Assembly (NCBI RefSeq): GCF_002563855.1
Contig: NZ_PDJQ01000001.1
Span: 868,001 to 932,000, forward strand
Source: Tepidiforma thermophila
GTDB lineage: Bacteria > Chloroflexota > Dehalococcoidia > Tepidiformales > Tepidiformaceae
Reading direction: 5' to 3'
DNA: 64,000 nucleotides
Position numbers and translations under genes: made by a program. Every line of letters begins with the position of its first letter. The stretch's first letter is position 1. The notes under the pieces were generated by a model. It made no database searches, was not told the DNA's origin, and saw only the letters and a list, made by a program, of their open reading frames with translations. Positions 8,811 through 17,979 of the stretch are shown in pieces.

Positions 8811-9278
8811 TTGGACTGGTGGCGCATCGTCCATGTCCTCTCCCTTATCTGGCTCGGCGCCGGCCTGGGCGCCACCTACCCTCTCATCCTCCGCGCCTGG
8901 GCAACCAAAGAGCTCCGCACCCGCGCCACCCTCCTCATCGAAGCCGCCAACAACGAAACCCGGGTCCTCCTGCCCGGCGCCATGGCCAGCGGCATCACCG
9001 GCTTCTTCTGGGCCGTCGCCGCTGAGTACAACTTCATCAAAGACGCCTGGCTCGGCATCCTCACCCTGCTCTACATCTTCTTCTACTTCGTCTGCCTGCC
9101 CCTGCTCGGCTTCGGGCTCCGGAGGGCCAGGCTCGCCGCCCTGGTCGCCCAGAAAAAAGGCGAAGAGACCGAAGAACTCCGCCAGGTCCTCGAAGACCGC
9201 GTCCCCATCGTCTTCGGCACCATCCTCGTCCTGAGCGTCCCGCTCCTCGCCTGGCTCGCCGTCTTCAAACCGTTCTAG
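8811..9278 (+). CDS. small integral membrane protein (DUF2269-like)
   Basis: Protein of 155 residues with about four hydrophobic segments: near residues 3-26, 53-72, 80-100 and 134-152. A charged loop (EKK...EETEEL) lies between the third and fourth. The N-terminal WWRIVHVLSLIWLGAG is reminiscent of DUF2269-type membrane proteins. I chose a TTG start at 8811 because GGAGG lies at 8801-8805. The upstream GTG at 8763 would place the start inside the hairpin. Function unknown. Confidence 0.7.
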   Translation: MDWWRIVHVLSLIWLGAGLGATYPLILRAWATKELRTRATLLIEAANNETRVLLPGAMASGITGFFWAVAAEYNFIKDAWLGILTLLYIFFYFVCLPLLGFGLRRARLAALVAQKKGEETEELRQVLEDRVPIVFGTILVLSVPLLAWLAVFKPF

Positions 9279-9286
9279 CGCCCCGG

Positions 9287-9760
9287 TCAGAACACCAGCG
9301 GCTCGCTGCCCGGCCTCGCCGACCCCGGGTCGCATGCCGGGCTCCGCTCCACCCACCGCAGCAGGTCTACCGGGTCGAACGGCCCGATCGCGTCCGCCTC
9401 GCCCGGTGCAAACAGCACCGGCCTGCGGTGCGCATCGCCCGGCGGAAGCCCTGTCAGCTCCGCCCGGTACACCAGCGCCAGCTCCCAGCCGTCGGCATCG
9501 AAGGGGAAGCTCAGCACATCGGCAACTTCGAGCGCTGAAATCGCCCCGTCGCACCAGTCATCGGCCAGCGCTGCCGCCGTCTCGTACGGGTTCGCCCCGT
9601 ACTCCATCACCGTCCACGGCAGCCATCGCCCACGCACACCCGGGGCCGTCACCTCGAAGACCGTCAGCCGGCCCTCAAACACCGGCACAAGGTACACCGC
9701 CACGTGTGCGCCGCCCGGCGTAAAACCCGCCTGCGGCCGCCCGAAGTACGCCTGGCGCAT
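9287..9760 (-). CDS. Nudix-fold-like protein with degenerate Nudix box
   Basis: Protein of 157 residues whose layout resembles a Nudix hydrolase: an N-terminal strand region AHVAVYLVPVFEG, then WLPWTVMEYGANPYETAAAL where the Nudix box should be, then strands with WELALVYRAEL. The catalytic REUXEE glutamates are absent, so it is probably not a pyrophosphohydrolase; a binding role is possible. The start MRQAYFG avoids a low-complexity extension. It lies 46 bp downstream of the M16 peptidase stop region on the same strand. Confidence 0.6.
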   Translation of the reverse strand: MRQAYFGRPQAGFTPGGAHVAVYLVPVFEGRLTVFEVTAPGVRGRWLPWTVMEYGANPYETAAALADDWCDGAISALEVADVLSFPFDADGWELALVYRAELTGLPPGDAHRRPVLFAPGEADAIGPFDPVDLLRWVERSPACDPGSARPGSEPLVF

Positions 9761-9806
9761 ACCGCGATTCTGCCCCTGGCCAGCCCGCCTGTCGAACCGG
9801 CCCGCC

Positions 9807-11063
9807 TCAGGACAGGATCCCCGCGAACGTCCCCTCGTCGATCGGCCCGACCGCGGCCAGCACCGCCTTCCCCGGGTCCAGCACCTCCCGCCCAACGTCC
9901 AGCAGCTCGTCCAGCGTCACAGCATCGAACCGCGCCACCACCTCGTCCACCGTCAGCACCTTCCCCCGCAGCAGCTCCTGCGACCCCAGCCACCCCGCCA
10001 CCGAGCGGGTGTCCTCCATCCGCAGCTGGATCCGCCCCTTCGCCATCTCTTTCGCCTTCTGCAGCTCGGCCGGCGGCACGCCCTTAAGCAGCTTCACCGT
10101 CTCCTCAATCGTCGCCTCCGCCGTCACCCGCGCGTTCTCCGGGTCGCACCCCGCGTAAATCGTCAGCGAACCCGCATCCCGGAACTCGCTCGTGTAGCTG
10201 TGGATGTCGTACACGAGCGCCCGCTCCTCCCGCAGCTCAAGGAACAGCCGGCTCGACATCCCCTCGCCGAGGAGCATGTTCAGCAAACTCACCGCAAACC
10301 GCCGGTCGCTGTCGAGGGGCACGCTCGGGAACGCGAAGCAGAGGTGCGCCTGCTCCGTCGCCTTCTCCCGCACCCGCACCCGCGGCGCCCCGTTGCGCGG
10401 CACCACCGGGTACCACGGCCCCGGCTCGGCCGGCGCAAGGGCCCCGAGCCACTGCTCTGCTGCCGCCACCACCTCCGCATGGCGCACATTCCCCGCCACC
10501 GCGAGCACCATGTTCCCCGGCACGTACTGCCTCCGGAAGTACCGCACCACCGCCTCCAGCGGCAGCGCCTTCACGCTCTCCGGCGTCCCGCCGATCTCCC
10601 GCCCCAGCGGCTGCCCCGGCCAGAGCGTCTCATCCACCAGGATCGCGCTCAGCTCCGCCGGGCTGTCCTCCACCCCTGCCAGCTCCTCCAGGATCACCGC
10701 CCGCTCTTTCTCCAGCTCGGCCGGGTCCATCACCGGCTCCGTCACCATGTCCGCGAGGATGTCGACCACCGTCAGCGCAGCCGTGTGCGGCACCTTCGCG
10801 TAGTACAGCGTCGCCTCCCGGTCCGTCGCCGCATTGTGCACCCCGCCGACCGACTCGATCGCTTCCGAAATCTCCCGCGCCGTCGGCCGCCGCGATGCCC
10901 CCTTGAAGAGCATGTGCTCAAGGAAGTGCGAAAGCCCCGCCTCCTCGTCACGCTCATACCGGCTGCCCGCTCCGACATAGACGCTTACCGTCGCCGAGCG
11001 CGTGTGCGGCAGCTCGGCCGTCACCACGCGCAGGCCGTTTTCGAGAACCGTTCGCTGATGCAT
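9807..11063 (-). CDS. M16 family zinc peptidase
   Basis: Processing-peptidase-like protein of 418 residues (M16B, half-clamshell type). The inverted zinc motif HFLEH at residues 46-50 provides His46, catalytic Glu49 and His50. The third ligand is expected in KERAVILEEL around residue 126. The second M16 domain spans about 170-350, with GMSSRLFLELREERALVY typical of the family. Start MHQRTVLENGLRVV is the standard N-terminus for the family. No M16 partner gene is adjacent, so it may work as a homodimer. Confidence 0.92.
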   Translation of the reverse strand: MHQRTVLENGLRVVTAELPHTRSATVSVYVGAGSRYERDEEAGLSHFLEHMLFKGASRRPTAREISEAIESVGGVHNAATDREATLYYAKVPHTAALTVVDILADMVTEPVMDPAELEKERAVILEELAGVEDSPAELSAILVDETLWPGQPLGREIGGTPESVKALPLEAVVRYFRRQYVPGNMVLAVAGNVRHAEVVAAAEQWLGALAPAEPGPWYPVVPRNGAPRVRVREKATEQAHLCFAFPSVPLDSDRRFAVSLLNMLLGEGMSSRLFLELREERALVYDIHSYTSEFRDAGSLTIYAGCDPENARVTAEATIEETVKLLKGVPPAELQKAKEMAKGRIQLRMEDTRSVAGWLGSQELLRGKVLTVDEVVARFDAVTLDELLDVGREVLDPGKAVLAAVGPIDEGTFAGILS

Positions 11064-11330
11064 CGACACTCCCGTGCCCGCCCGGGCACCAGCCCCGATC
11101 CTACGCGCCGCGCCCGCTTCCCGCGAACCGCCCGCGAAACCTGTTCGTAACACCGGTGCAATTCGCACGAAACCCCGGCTCCCTACCCTGCAACCGACAC
11201 GCAGGGCCTCCCGGCTTTCGCCCCGGCGCCGAAACAGAAGCTTCATATCGCAGCCCCTCGCTGCGCGTGGCCGTAGCCGGCGCCCGGGCGACAATCGGAA
11301 GACCCGCCGACCATCACCCCGAGGAGTGCG

Positions 11331-12776
11331 ATGACCCCCGAAGAAATCAAAGCCTACTGCGAACAGAACGGCGTCCGCTTCGTCGACGTCAAATTCGTCG
11401 ACCTGTTCGGCCAGTGGCAGCACATCACCCGCCCCATCCGCGAACTGAACGACTGGACCGACTACAACCGCTCCCCCTGGCGCACCGGCTACGGCTTCGA
11501 CGGCTCCTCCATCCGCGGCTTCCAGAAGATCGAGGAGTCCGACATGCTCCTCATCCCCGACCCGGACACTGCATTCATCGACCCCTTCATCGAAGTCCCC
11601 ACCCTCTCCGTCATCGCCAACGTCGAAGACCCCGTCACCCGGCAGCCCTACACCCGCGATGCCCGCCACATCGCCCAGAAGGCTGAGCAGTACCTCCGCG
11701 AAACCGGTGTCGGCGATACCGTCTACATCGGCCCCGAACTCGAGTTCTTCATCTTTGATGAGGTCCGCTTCGCCAACCAGATGCACGCCGCCTCCTACAT
11801 CGTCGACTCCGACGAAGGCATCTGGAACAGCAACGCCGAAGCGACCCTCCGCGGCGACCTCAACCAGGGCTACCGCCCACGCGTCAAAGGCGGCTACTTC
11901 CCCGTCGCCCCGCACGACACCCTCACCGACATCCGCAACGAGATGGTCGAGGTCATGGAGGAGTGCGGCATCCAGGTCGAACTTCACCACCACGAAGTCG
12001 CCACCGCCGGCCAGGCCGAAATCGACATGCGGTTCGATACCCTCACCCGCATGGGCGATAAGGCCCTCCTCTACAAGTACATCGTGAAGAACGTCGCCCG
12101 CCGCAACGGCAAAGTCGCGACCTTCATGCCCAAGCCGCTTTTCGGCGATAACGGCTCCGGCATGCACACCCACCTCTCCATCTGGAAGAACGGCATCAAC
12201 CTCTTCGCGGGCGAGGAGTACGCCGGCATCTCGAAGATGTGCAAGCACTACATCGCCGGCCTCATCCGCCACGGGCGCGCCCTCATGGCCATCGCCGCCC
12301 CCACCACCAACAGCTACAAGCGCCTCGTCCCCGGTTACGAAGCCCCCGTCAACCTCGTCTACTCCGCCCGCAACCGCTCCGCGGCCTGCCGCATCCCCCT
12401 CGTCAGTCCCGACCCGCGCCAGAAGCGCGTCGAATTCCGCCCGCCGGACCCCTCCGGCAACCCCTACCTCACCTTCGCGGCCATCCTCATGGCCGGCCTC
12501 GACGGCATCATCAACGAGTGGGACCCCGGCGAGCCGCTCGACAAAATCAACCTCTTCGACCTCAGCCCCGAAGAGCTCGCCAATATCCCCACCGTCGCCC
12601 AGTCGCTCGATGGCTCCCTCCGCGCCCTCGAAGAAGACCACGAGTTCCTCCTCAAGGGCGGCGTCTTCACCGAGGACGTCCTCGAGACCTGGATCGCCTA
12701 CAAGTACGAAAACGAGGTCGACCCCATCCGCATGCGCCCCCACCCCTACGAGTTCGAACTCTACTTCGACGCGTAG
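11331..12776 (+). CDS. glnA: glutamine synthetase, type I
   Basis: GS-I of 481 residues that makes glutamine from glutamate, ammonia and ATP as a dodecamer. Key motifs are GYGFDGSSIRGFQ near residue 57, the NGSGMHTHLS ATP/ammonium loop, NRSAACRIPL and EFRPPDPSGNPYL. At the position of the adenylylated tyrosine (NLYDLPPE in enterobacteria) this protein reads NLFDLSPE, so Phe replaces Tyr and control by adenylyltransferase is not expected. The upstream gap (11064-11330) holds no gene; a GACAAT -10-like box lies at 11290-11295. A strong terminator follows. Confidence 0.97.
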   Translation: MTPEEIKAYCEQNGVRFVDVKFVDLFGQWQHITRPIRELNDWTDYNRSPWRTGYGFDGSSIRGFQKIEESDMLLIPDPDTAFIDPFIEVPTLSVIANVEDPVTRQPYTRDARHIAQKAEQYLRETGVGDTVYIGPELEFFIFDEVRFANQMHAASYIVDSDEGIWNSNAEATLRGDLNQGYRPRVKGGYFPVAPHDTLTDIRNEMVEVMEECGIQVELHHHEVATAGQAEIDMRFDTLTRMGDKALLYKYIVKNVARRNGKVATFMPKPLFGDNGSGMHTHLSIWKNGINLFAGEEYAGISKMCKHYIAGLIRHGRALMAIAAPTTNSYKRLVPGYEAPVNLVYSARNRSAACRIPLVSPDPRQKRVEFRPPDPSGNPYLTFAAILMAGLDGIINEWDPGEPLDKINLFDLSPEELANIPTVAQSLDGSLRALEEDHEFLLKGGVFTEDVLETWIAYKYENEVDPIRMRPHPYEFELYFDA

Positions 12777-12804
12777 GCGGCCCGCCCCGCCTTCCAGCCG
12801 CACC

Positions 12805-12839
12805 ACGGCGGCGCCCCGCACCGGGGCGCCGCCGTTTTT
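12805..12839 (+). terminator. intrinsic terminator of glnA
   Basis: Perfect 14-bp stem: ACGGCGGCGCCCCG (12805-12818), 3-nt loop, CGGGGCGCCGCCGT (12822-12835). It continues into TTTT, a classical rho-independent terminator 28 bp after the glnA stop. Confidence 0.9.
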
Positions 12840-12895
12840 CTTCAGCCGCGCCGGCTGCTACTGTTCCCTGGTTCACAAGCTCCCGGAGACCGCAC

Positions 12896-13480
12896 GTGCA
12901 GCGCACCATCGCCTTCCTGCTTTTCGACGGCGCCGAAGAACTCGATTTCGTCGGCCCATGGGAGATGTTCACGCTTGCCGGCGAACTCCGCCCCGGTGAA
13001 GTCCGCTGTTACACCGCCAGCGAAACCGGCGCCGTCGTCACCTGCGCCAAAGGGCTCCGCGTCCTCCCGGATTGCACCTTCGACGATGCTCCGGCCGCCG
13101 ATGTCGTCATCATCCCCGGCGGAATTGGCACCCGCCGCGAGCGGGACAACCCGGCCATGCTCCGCACCATCGAACGCCTTCGCTCCCACGCCGCAGTGCT
13201 GGCGTGTGTCTGCACCGGCGCCCTCGTCCTCGAGCGTGCCGGCCTCCTCGATGGCCGCCGGGCCGTCACCCATCGGGTCGGGCTCCCGATCCTTGCCCGG
13301 AATCCCCGGGTTACCCTCGTCGAGGGCGCCCGCTACGTCGATGAAGGCGACATCATTACGGCCGCCGGCGTCTCCGCGGGCATCGATATGGCGCTCTACC
13401 TCATCCACCGCCTCTGGGACGACGATCTCGCCCGCGCCGTCCGCGACGCCGCCGAGTATTACCCGGAGCCCTGGGACTAA
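12896..13480 (+). CDS. DJ-1/PfpI family protein
   Basis: DJ-1/PfpI superfamily protein of 194 residues. The nucleophile elbow is ACVCTGALVL around residue 104, and the preceding VVIIPGG loop is typical. The family includes isonitrile hydratases, AraC-type sensor domains and chaperone-like enzymes. The single-domain form with AVTHR after the elbow is nearest to the isonitrile hydratase/transcription-regulator-like branch. It starts at GTG; the frame continues upstream through the terminator but has no RBS there. It converges with the carboxylesterase, whose stop overlaps its own. Confidence 0.85.
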   Translation: MQRTIAFLLFDGAEELDFVGPWEMFTLAGELRPGEVRCYTASETGAVVTCAKGLRVLPDCTFDDAPAADVVIIPGGIGTRRERDNPAMLRTIERLRSHAAVLACVCTGALVLERAGLLDGRRAVTHRVGLPILARNPRVTLVEGARYVDEGDIITAAGVSAGIDMALYLIHRLWDDDLARAVRDAAEYYPEPWD

Positions 13481-14991
13481 CCGGCCGCCGCCCCCAGCAG
13501 CGCCTCCGCCGCAAGCCGCTCCTCCCCGTACGGGTCCCGCTCCAGCCGGCTCTCCGCGTCGAACACCATCGTCGGCCGCGTCGCTTCGTCGTACGGCTCC
13601 CACCGCCCGATGCCCGGGTGCGAGGGGTCGCCCGTCCGCGCAAACGCAATCCACGCGTCCATCATGTTCGCCGAGAGCCGCTCAACCTCCGGGCCCGTTC
13701 CGGCGAAACGGTCCTGCCCCGGCGAGCCCAGCGTCCCGAACACAAACGGCATCTCCAGCGCGTGGCACGCCCCAAGCGCGCCCCGCCGCGCCGGCGAGGC
13801 GTAGGTGAACAGGTACACGTACGTCCTGGTCTCATGCGCCCGCTGCGCCAGCGCCAGCCGCTGCGCGTTCGCCCGGAACATCCCCTCCGACGAGATGGCG
13901 TCCAGCACGTCCAGGTTCTCCGCCGGCAGCCCGCGCCGCCTCCGGCTCTCCCGCACCGCAGCAATCGCCGTCCGCACGGCCTCGCTGCCCGCGCCCGGGA
14001 ACATCCCCCCGACCGCCCGCTCCAGCCCGGCATCGTCCAGCGGCGCCCGCTCCTGCAGGGCCGTGAACAGCTTCACCTCATCCCGGTTCGTCCCGATCAG
14101 CACCGGGATGCCGGCCGCCGCCCCCGCCCGCACCGCCTCGAACGGCTGCACCGGCAGCGTCTCCCCGTCCACCATCGGCGCGAACAGCAGCGTGCCGAAC
14201 CCCCGGCTCGCCGCGACCTTCGCCTGGGCCTCCAGCAGCCGGTCGGCATCGACCGTGAGCAGCCCCTCCGCTGACGGCAGCCCCGCCGCCTCGACGACCC
14301 GGTCGACCACCTGCCCCGCGCCCGCGGCGTCCATCGCCCGCCCGGCCCCGCTCTGCAGGATCGCTTTGTGGAACAGCCCCCTCGCGGCCGGCATCGCCAG
14401 CAGCGTCCCGACCGATGCCGCCCCCGCCGATTCGCCGAAAATCGTGACGTTCCCCGGGTCGCCGCCAAAGGCCGCAATGTGCTCATGGACCCACCGCAGC
14501 GCCGCGACCGCGTCGAGCTGGCCGCAGTTGTTCGCCAGCCCGCGCCCGGGCACCCGGGTGGAAGGATGCAGGTAGCCGAACGCCCCCAGCCGGTAGTTGA
14601 TCGTCACCACCACGACGTCGCCGCGCCGCGCCAGCGGCCCGCCGTCGTAGAGCGCCTCCGCGCCGCTCCCGTGCGTGAACCCGCCGCCGTGAATCCAGAA
14701 CAGCACGGGCCGCCGCCCGCTGTCGCACGCCGGCGTAAAGATGTTCAGGTACAGGCAGTCCTCGCTCTGCGGGCCGCTCGCAGCAAAGCCCGGGATCGGA
14801 TGCCCGGTCTGCCGCGCTGCCGGCCCGGGCCGGGTCGCGGGCCGTGTGCCCGGCCACGCAATGGGCGGCATCGGCGCCTTCCACCGGAGCGGCCCGATCG
14901 GCGCCGCCCCATACGGCACACCAAGGAACGCGGCATGGCCCTCCCGCGGAACGCCCTGCAGCCGCCCGAAACTGGTCTCCACGACCGGCAT
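13477..14991 (-). CDS. carboxylesterase type B
   Basis: Alpha/beta hydrolase of the type B carboxylesterase family, 504 residues. The oxyanion segment WIHGGGFTHGSG, SEDCLYLNIF and the nucleophile elbow TIFGESAGAASVG are present. A conserved GACHALEMPFVF carries the catalytic His. It hydrolyses carboxylic esters, but the substrate is open. No signal peptide is evident, so it is probably cytoplasmic. Start MPVVETSFGRLQG is the usual family N-terminus; an in-frame ATG 45 bp upstream (15036) is possible. Confidence 0.92.
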   Translation of the reverse strand: MPVVETSFGRLQGVPREGHAAFLGVPYGAAPIGPLRWKAPMPPIAWPGTRPATRPGPAARQTGHPIPGFAASGPQSEDCLYLNIFTPACDSGRRPVLFWIHGGGFTHGSGAEALYDGGPLARRGDVVVVTINYRLGAFGYLHPSTRVPGRGLANNCGQLDAVAALRWVHEHIAAFGGDPGNVTIFGESAGAASVGTLLAMPAARGLFHKAILQSGAGRAMDAAGAGQVVDRVVEAAGLPSAEGLLTVDADRLLEAQAKVAASRGFGTLLFAPMVDGETLPVQPFEAVRAGAAAGIPVLIGTNRDEVKLFTALQERAPLDDAGLERAVGGMFPGAGSEAVRTAIAAVRESRRRRGLPAENLDVLDAISSEGMFRANAQRLALAQRAHETRTYVYLFTYASPARRGALGACHALEMPFVFGTLGSPGQDRFAGTGPEVERLSANMMDAWIAFARTGDPSHPGIGRWEPYDEATRPTMVFDAESRLERDPYGEERLAAEALLGAAAG

Positions 14992-15131
14992 GCCTGCGGC
15001 TCCCCTGTCGAAATTGCCCGGCATTCTATCCGGCACCCGCGCGATGTGGTTGCGCTGTCAAGAAATCGATGAACTTCCGCAAAAATCCGGTTGAAGCCGG
15101 GGCGTCGCGCCAGCCCGGGAACCGAAACACA

Positions 15132-15157
15132 ACGGGGACGGCGCCCGCCGTCCCCGT
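15132..15157 (-). terminator. terminator after the 99-residue protein gene
   Basis: Perfect 11-bp stem ACGGGGACGGC/GCCGTCCCCGT (15132-15142 and 15147-15157) with a GGGC loop on the minus strand. On that strand it is followed by TTGTGTTT, giving a rho-independent terminator 16 bp past the stop. Confidence 0.75.
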
Positions 15158-15173
15158 CACTTCAGATCCGGAC

Positions 15174-15473
15174 CTATGCCCGGGTGCCCTTCCAGGTCCC
15201 GGAGCCGAACGCCCCGAACTGCACGGTCCCGCCGATCGTGTCGCCGTCGACCGTGCCGCTGAAGGTCAGCTCCATCGGCCCCATCGCGCCGTTGAACATC
15301 GTCTTCCAGCTCACGTTGTTCCCGTCGACCGTCCCGCCCGAGAACTCCTGCGAGCCCCGCTCGCTCCCGAAGGTGCCGCTCAGCGCGTTCCCGTCGGTCT
15401 TCAGCGTCAGCTGCGCCGGGCGCTCGCCCATCGGCGTCGAAAGCGTGATATTCCAGGTGCCGTCTACGGCCAT
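15174..15473 (-). CDS. small all-beta hypothetical protein
   Basis: Protein of 99 residues that reads as a run of alternating beta strands with Gly/Thr/Ser turns: GTWNITLSTPMGE, ALSGTFGSERGS, LTFSGTVDGDTIGG. There are no cysteines, signal or membrane segment. Small proteins of this type are often annotated only as hypothetical. Start MAVDGTW was chosen over an ATG 42 bp upstream because the extension is unlike the rest. It has its own terminator and sits alone. Confidence 0.7.
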   Translation of the reverse strand: MAVDGTWNITLSTPMGERPAQLTLKTDGNALSGTFGSERGSQEFSGGTVDGNNVSWKTMFNGAMGPMELTFSGTVDGDTIGGTVQFGAFGSGTWKGTRA

Positions 15474-15580
15474 CGTGCTTGCTCCTTGGTGCGCACTCAA
15501 AATTCCGAGCGGCATTCGGAAGCGAAAGCCGCTGCGGTTAGCCGCACCCTAGCCCGAACGGCATGAACGCGTCAACTCCG

Positions 15581-16567
15581 TCACTCCGCAACCAGCACGA
15601 TCTTCCCGAAGTTCGCATTGGTGGCCATGTACGCGTGCGCCTCGGCCGCATCCCGCAGCGCGTACACCCGGTCGATCACCACCTTCACCCGCCCGCTCGC
15701 GATGTGCGGCAGCACGCTCTTCTCAAACGCCCGCGTGGCTGCCGCCTTCTCCTCCATCGGCCGCGCGCGCAGCGTCGTCCCCCGCACCTGCAGCCGCTTC
15801 TGCAGCAGCACCCCGAGGTTCGTGCTCGCTCCCGTACCGCCCATCAGCCCCACGACCACCATCCGCCCCTTCACGGCCAGCGCCCGCAGGTTCCGCTCCC
15901 AGTACTCCGCCCCAATCACGTCGAGAATCACATCCACCCCCTTCCCTTCCGTGGCCCGCAGCACCTCCTCGGCGAAGTCCTGCTCCCGGTAGTTGATCCC
16001 GAGGTCGAGCCCCAGCTCCGCTGCCCGCGCCAGCTTCTCCGCGCTGCCCGCCGTGCCGGCCACCAGCGAAGCGCCCATCACCTTCGCGATCTGGATCGCC
16101 GCCACGCCGACCCCGCTCCCCGCCGCATGGATGAGCACCCGCTCCCCGGCCACGAGCCCGCACTGCAGCAGCGCATCATGCGCGGTGATGAACACCTCCG
16201 GTGTCGCGCCAGCCTCCTCCCACGAGAGGACGTCGGGCACCTTCACCGCCAGCCGGTAGTGCGTCGCCACCAGCTCGGCATAGCCCCCGCCCGCCAGCAG
16301 CCCCATCACCCGGTCGCCCACGGCGAAGCCCTCGACCCGCTCGCCCACCGCGATCACCTCGCCCGCATACTCCAGCCCGGGAATCTCGAACGCCGGCCTG
16401 GGGCCCGGCTGCGGGTAGCCGCCCATCCGCTGCAGCAGGTCGGCCCGGTTCAGCGCCGTCGCCCGCACGCGGATGAGCAGGTCCTCCGGCCCCGCGACCG
16501 GGTCCGGCACCTCGCGGTACTCCAGCACCTCCGGCCCGCCCGGCCGCGTAATCACCACTGCCTTCAT
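15581..16567 (-). CDS. NAD(P)H-quinone oxidoreductase, zinc-free MDR family
   Basis: Medium-chain dehydrogenase of 328 residues, closest in pattern to the PIG3/zeta-crystallin quinone oxidoreductases. MKAVVITRPGGPEVLEYREV is the standard N-terminus; NRADLLQRMGGYP and the Rossmann segment HAAGSGVGVAAIQIAK are also present. It lacks the zinc-ligand residues of alcohol dehydrogenases. It uses NADPH to reduce quinones or enones. It lies downstream of the FAD oxidoreductase on the same strand with a 51-bp gap and could be co-transcribed. Confidence 0.92.
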   Translation of the reverse strand: MKAVVITRPGGPEVLEYREVPDPVAGPEDLLIRVRATALNRADLLQRMGGYPQPGPRPAFEIPGLEYAGEVIAVGERVEGFAVGDRVMGLLAGGGYAELVATHYRLAVKVPDVLSWEEAGATPEVFITAHDALLQCGLVAGERVLIHAAGSGVGVAAIQIAKVMGASLVAGTAGSAEKLARAAELGLDLGINYREQDFAEEVLRATEGKGVDVILDVIGAEYWERNLRALAVKGRMVVVGLMGGTGASTNLGVLLQKRLQVRGTTLRARPMEEKAAATRAFEKSVLPHIASGRVKVVIDRVYALRDAAEAHAYMATNANFGKIVLVAE

Positions 16568-16618
16568 CGCTTCTCCCCCGCGCGAAACGTCGCCGCCGAT
16601 CCTACGCCACCCCCGCCG

Positions 16619-17902
16619 CTACGGGCCCGGCAGCCACGCCCCCGCCGCCCGCAGCCGCGCCTGCAGGGCCGGCAGCTCCACCTCCGCCAGCCCGCATCCC
16701 CGCTCCAGCGCGAGCGCCGCGCCTACCCCCGCCGCCTCGCCCGTCGCGAAGCACGCCGGGATCTCCTTCGTCGCATGGTGCACCCGGTGGTCCACCGAAA
16801 TGCACCGGCCCGCCACGGCGAGGTTCGCCGTCCCCTGCGCCGTCAGCGAGCGCCACGGGATCTCGTACACCGCCCCGTACTTCGTCCAGTGCCCGGTCAC
16901 CGCCACCACGTCCTCCAGGTGGCAATCCATCTCCTCCCGGCGCAGCTGGTGCCGCCCGACCAGCCGTCGCGACTCCGTAATCCCCAGCGTCGCCGCGAAG
17001 CCCGCCAGCCACGCCCGCTCAAAGCCCGCCGCCTGCCCGCGCAGCCGGTCCAGCTCCGCCCGCGCCAGCCGCCGGCACTCGACCTCCGCATACGTCAGGT
17101 CGTCCGGGTTCGTCGGGTCAATCGCCCTGCTGATCCGCTCGGCCGCGCCCCACGGGTGGAGGTAGCCGCCGGGGTGCACCGTCCGGTAGTACGTCGGCCG
17201 CAGCGGCGATGCCTCCGCCGCCGCCTCGTCCACGTTCGCCGTCCGGAACCAGAGCCACGGGTGCACCAGCTCCCGCTCCACCGGCTCGCCCGCCAGCACG
17301 GCGATATCCGCATCGCCCGTCGCATCGACCACCGCCCCGCACGCAACCGCCTCGCGCCCCGCCTTCGATTCGAAGATGACGTGCGTGATCCGGCCGCCCT
17401 CCTTCCGCACGCCCACCGCCCACCGGTGGAAGCGCAGGTCGACCCCCGCCTCGAGCACCAGCCGGTCCGCCTCCACCCGGAACTCCTCCGGGTCGTACGC
17501 CACCGAATACCGCACCACGTGCGGCCCGCTCCCCCATACGAGCCCCAGCCGGCGGTACTTCTCGACCAGCGCCGGGTCCGGCGACCCCCACTCCTCCCGC
17601 GGCGGCGCGATGCAGGCCCCGCGCGCCGCCAGCCGGTCCACCAGCTCCTGGCAGAGCCCCGCCACCACCTGCCGCCCGCGCCCGTCGTCCAGCGTCAGCA
17701 GCAGGATGATCAGCCCGTTCGTCGCCAGCCCCCCGAGCGACCCGTACCGCTCCACCAGCATCGCCCGCGCACCCTGCCGCGCCGCCGCTACCGCCGCGGC
17801 GATGCCCGCCGCCCCGCCGCCCACGACCAGCACGTCGGTCTCCGCGATGACCGGCACCCGCCGCTCCGGCTCGACGATGAACCCTCCGTCCATGCCGCGC
17901 AT
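16619..17902 (-). CDS. FAD-dependent oxidoreductase
   Basis: Protein of 427 residues with an N-terminal FAD-binding Rossmann motif VLVVGGGAAGIAAAVAAARQG and GSLGG. Further in are VDATGDADIA (the ATG/GD motif near residue 200) and GRCISVDH near the C-terminus. This is the FAD_oxidored type, often annotated only as FAD-dependent oxidoreductase. Substrate unknown. Either ATG at 17902 or 17893 may start it. The gene is divergent from the cyclase-family gene, with 77 bp between. Confidence 0.85.
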   Translation of the reverse strand: MRGMDGGFIVEPERRVPVIAETDVLVVGGGAAGIAAAVAAARQGARAMLVERYGSLGGLATNGLIILLLTLDDGRGRQVVAGLCQELVDRLAARGACIAPPREEWGSPDPALVEKYRRLGLVWGSGPHVVRYSVAYDPEEFRVEADRLVLEAGVDLRFHRWAVGVRKEGGRITHVIFESKAGREAVACGAVVDATGDADIAVLAGEPVERELVHPWLWFRTANVDEAAAEASPLRPTYYRTVHPGGYLHPWGAAERISRAIDPTNPDDLTYAEVECRRLARAELDRLRGQAAGFERAWLAGFAATLGITESRRLVGRHQLRREEMDCHLEDVVAVTGHWTKYGAVYEIPWRSLTAQGTANLAVAGRCISVDHRVHHATKEIPACFATGEAAGVGAALALERGCGLAEVELPALQARLRAAGAWLPGP

Positions 17903-17979
17903 TCTGCCCTGCCGGTGCGCCGCCTGTCTCGGGCGCGCAGTGCTAGACTCCCGCCCACAGCCACGCCGCGAGGTGCCCC

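Noticed and set aside
11064..12821. Upstream extension of the M16 peptidase frame antisense to glnA
   Set aside because: It is antisense to glnA and has biased acidic composition; the true start at 11063 gives the normal family N-terminus.
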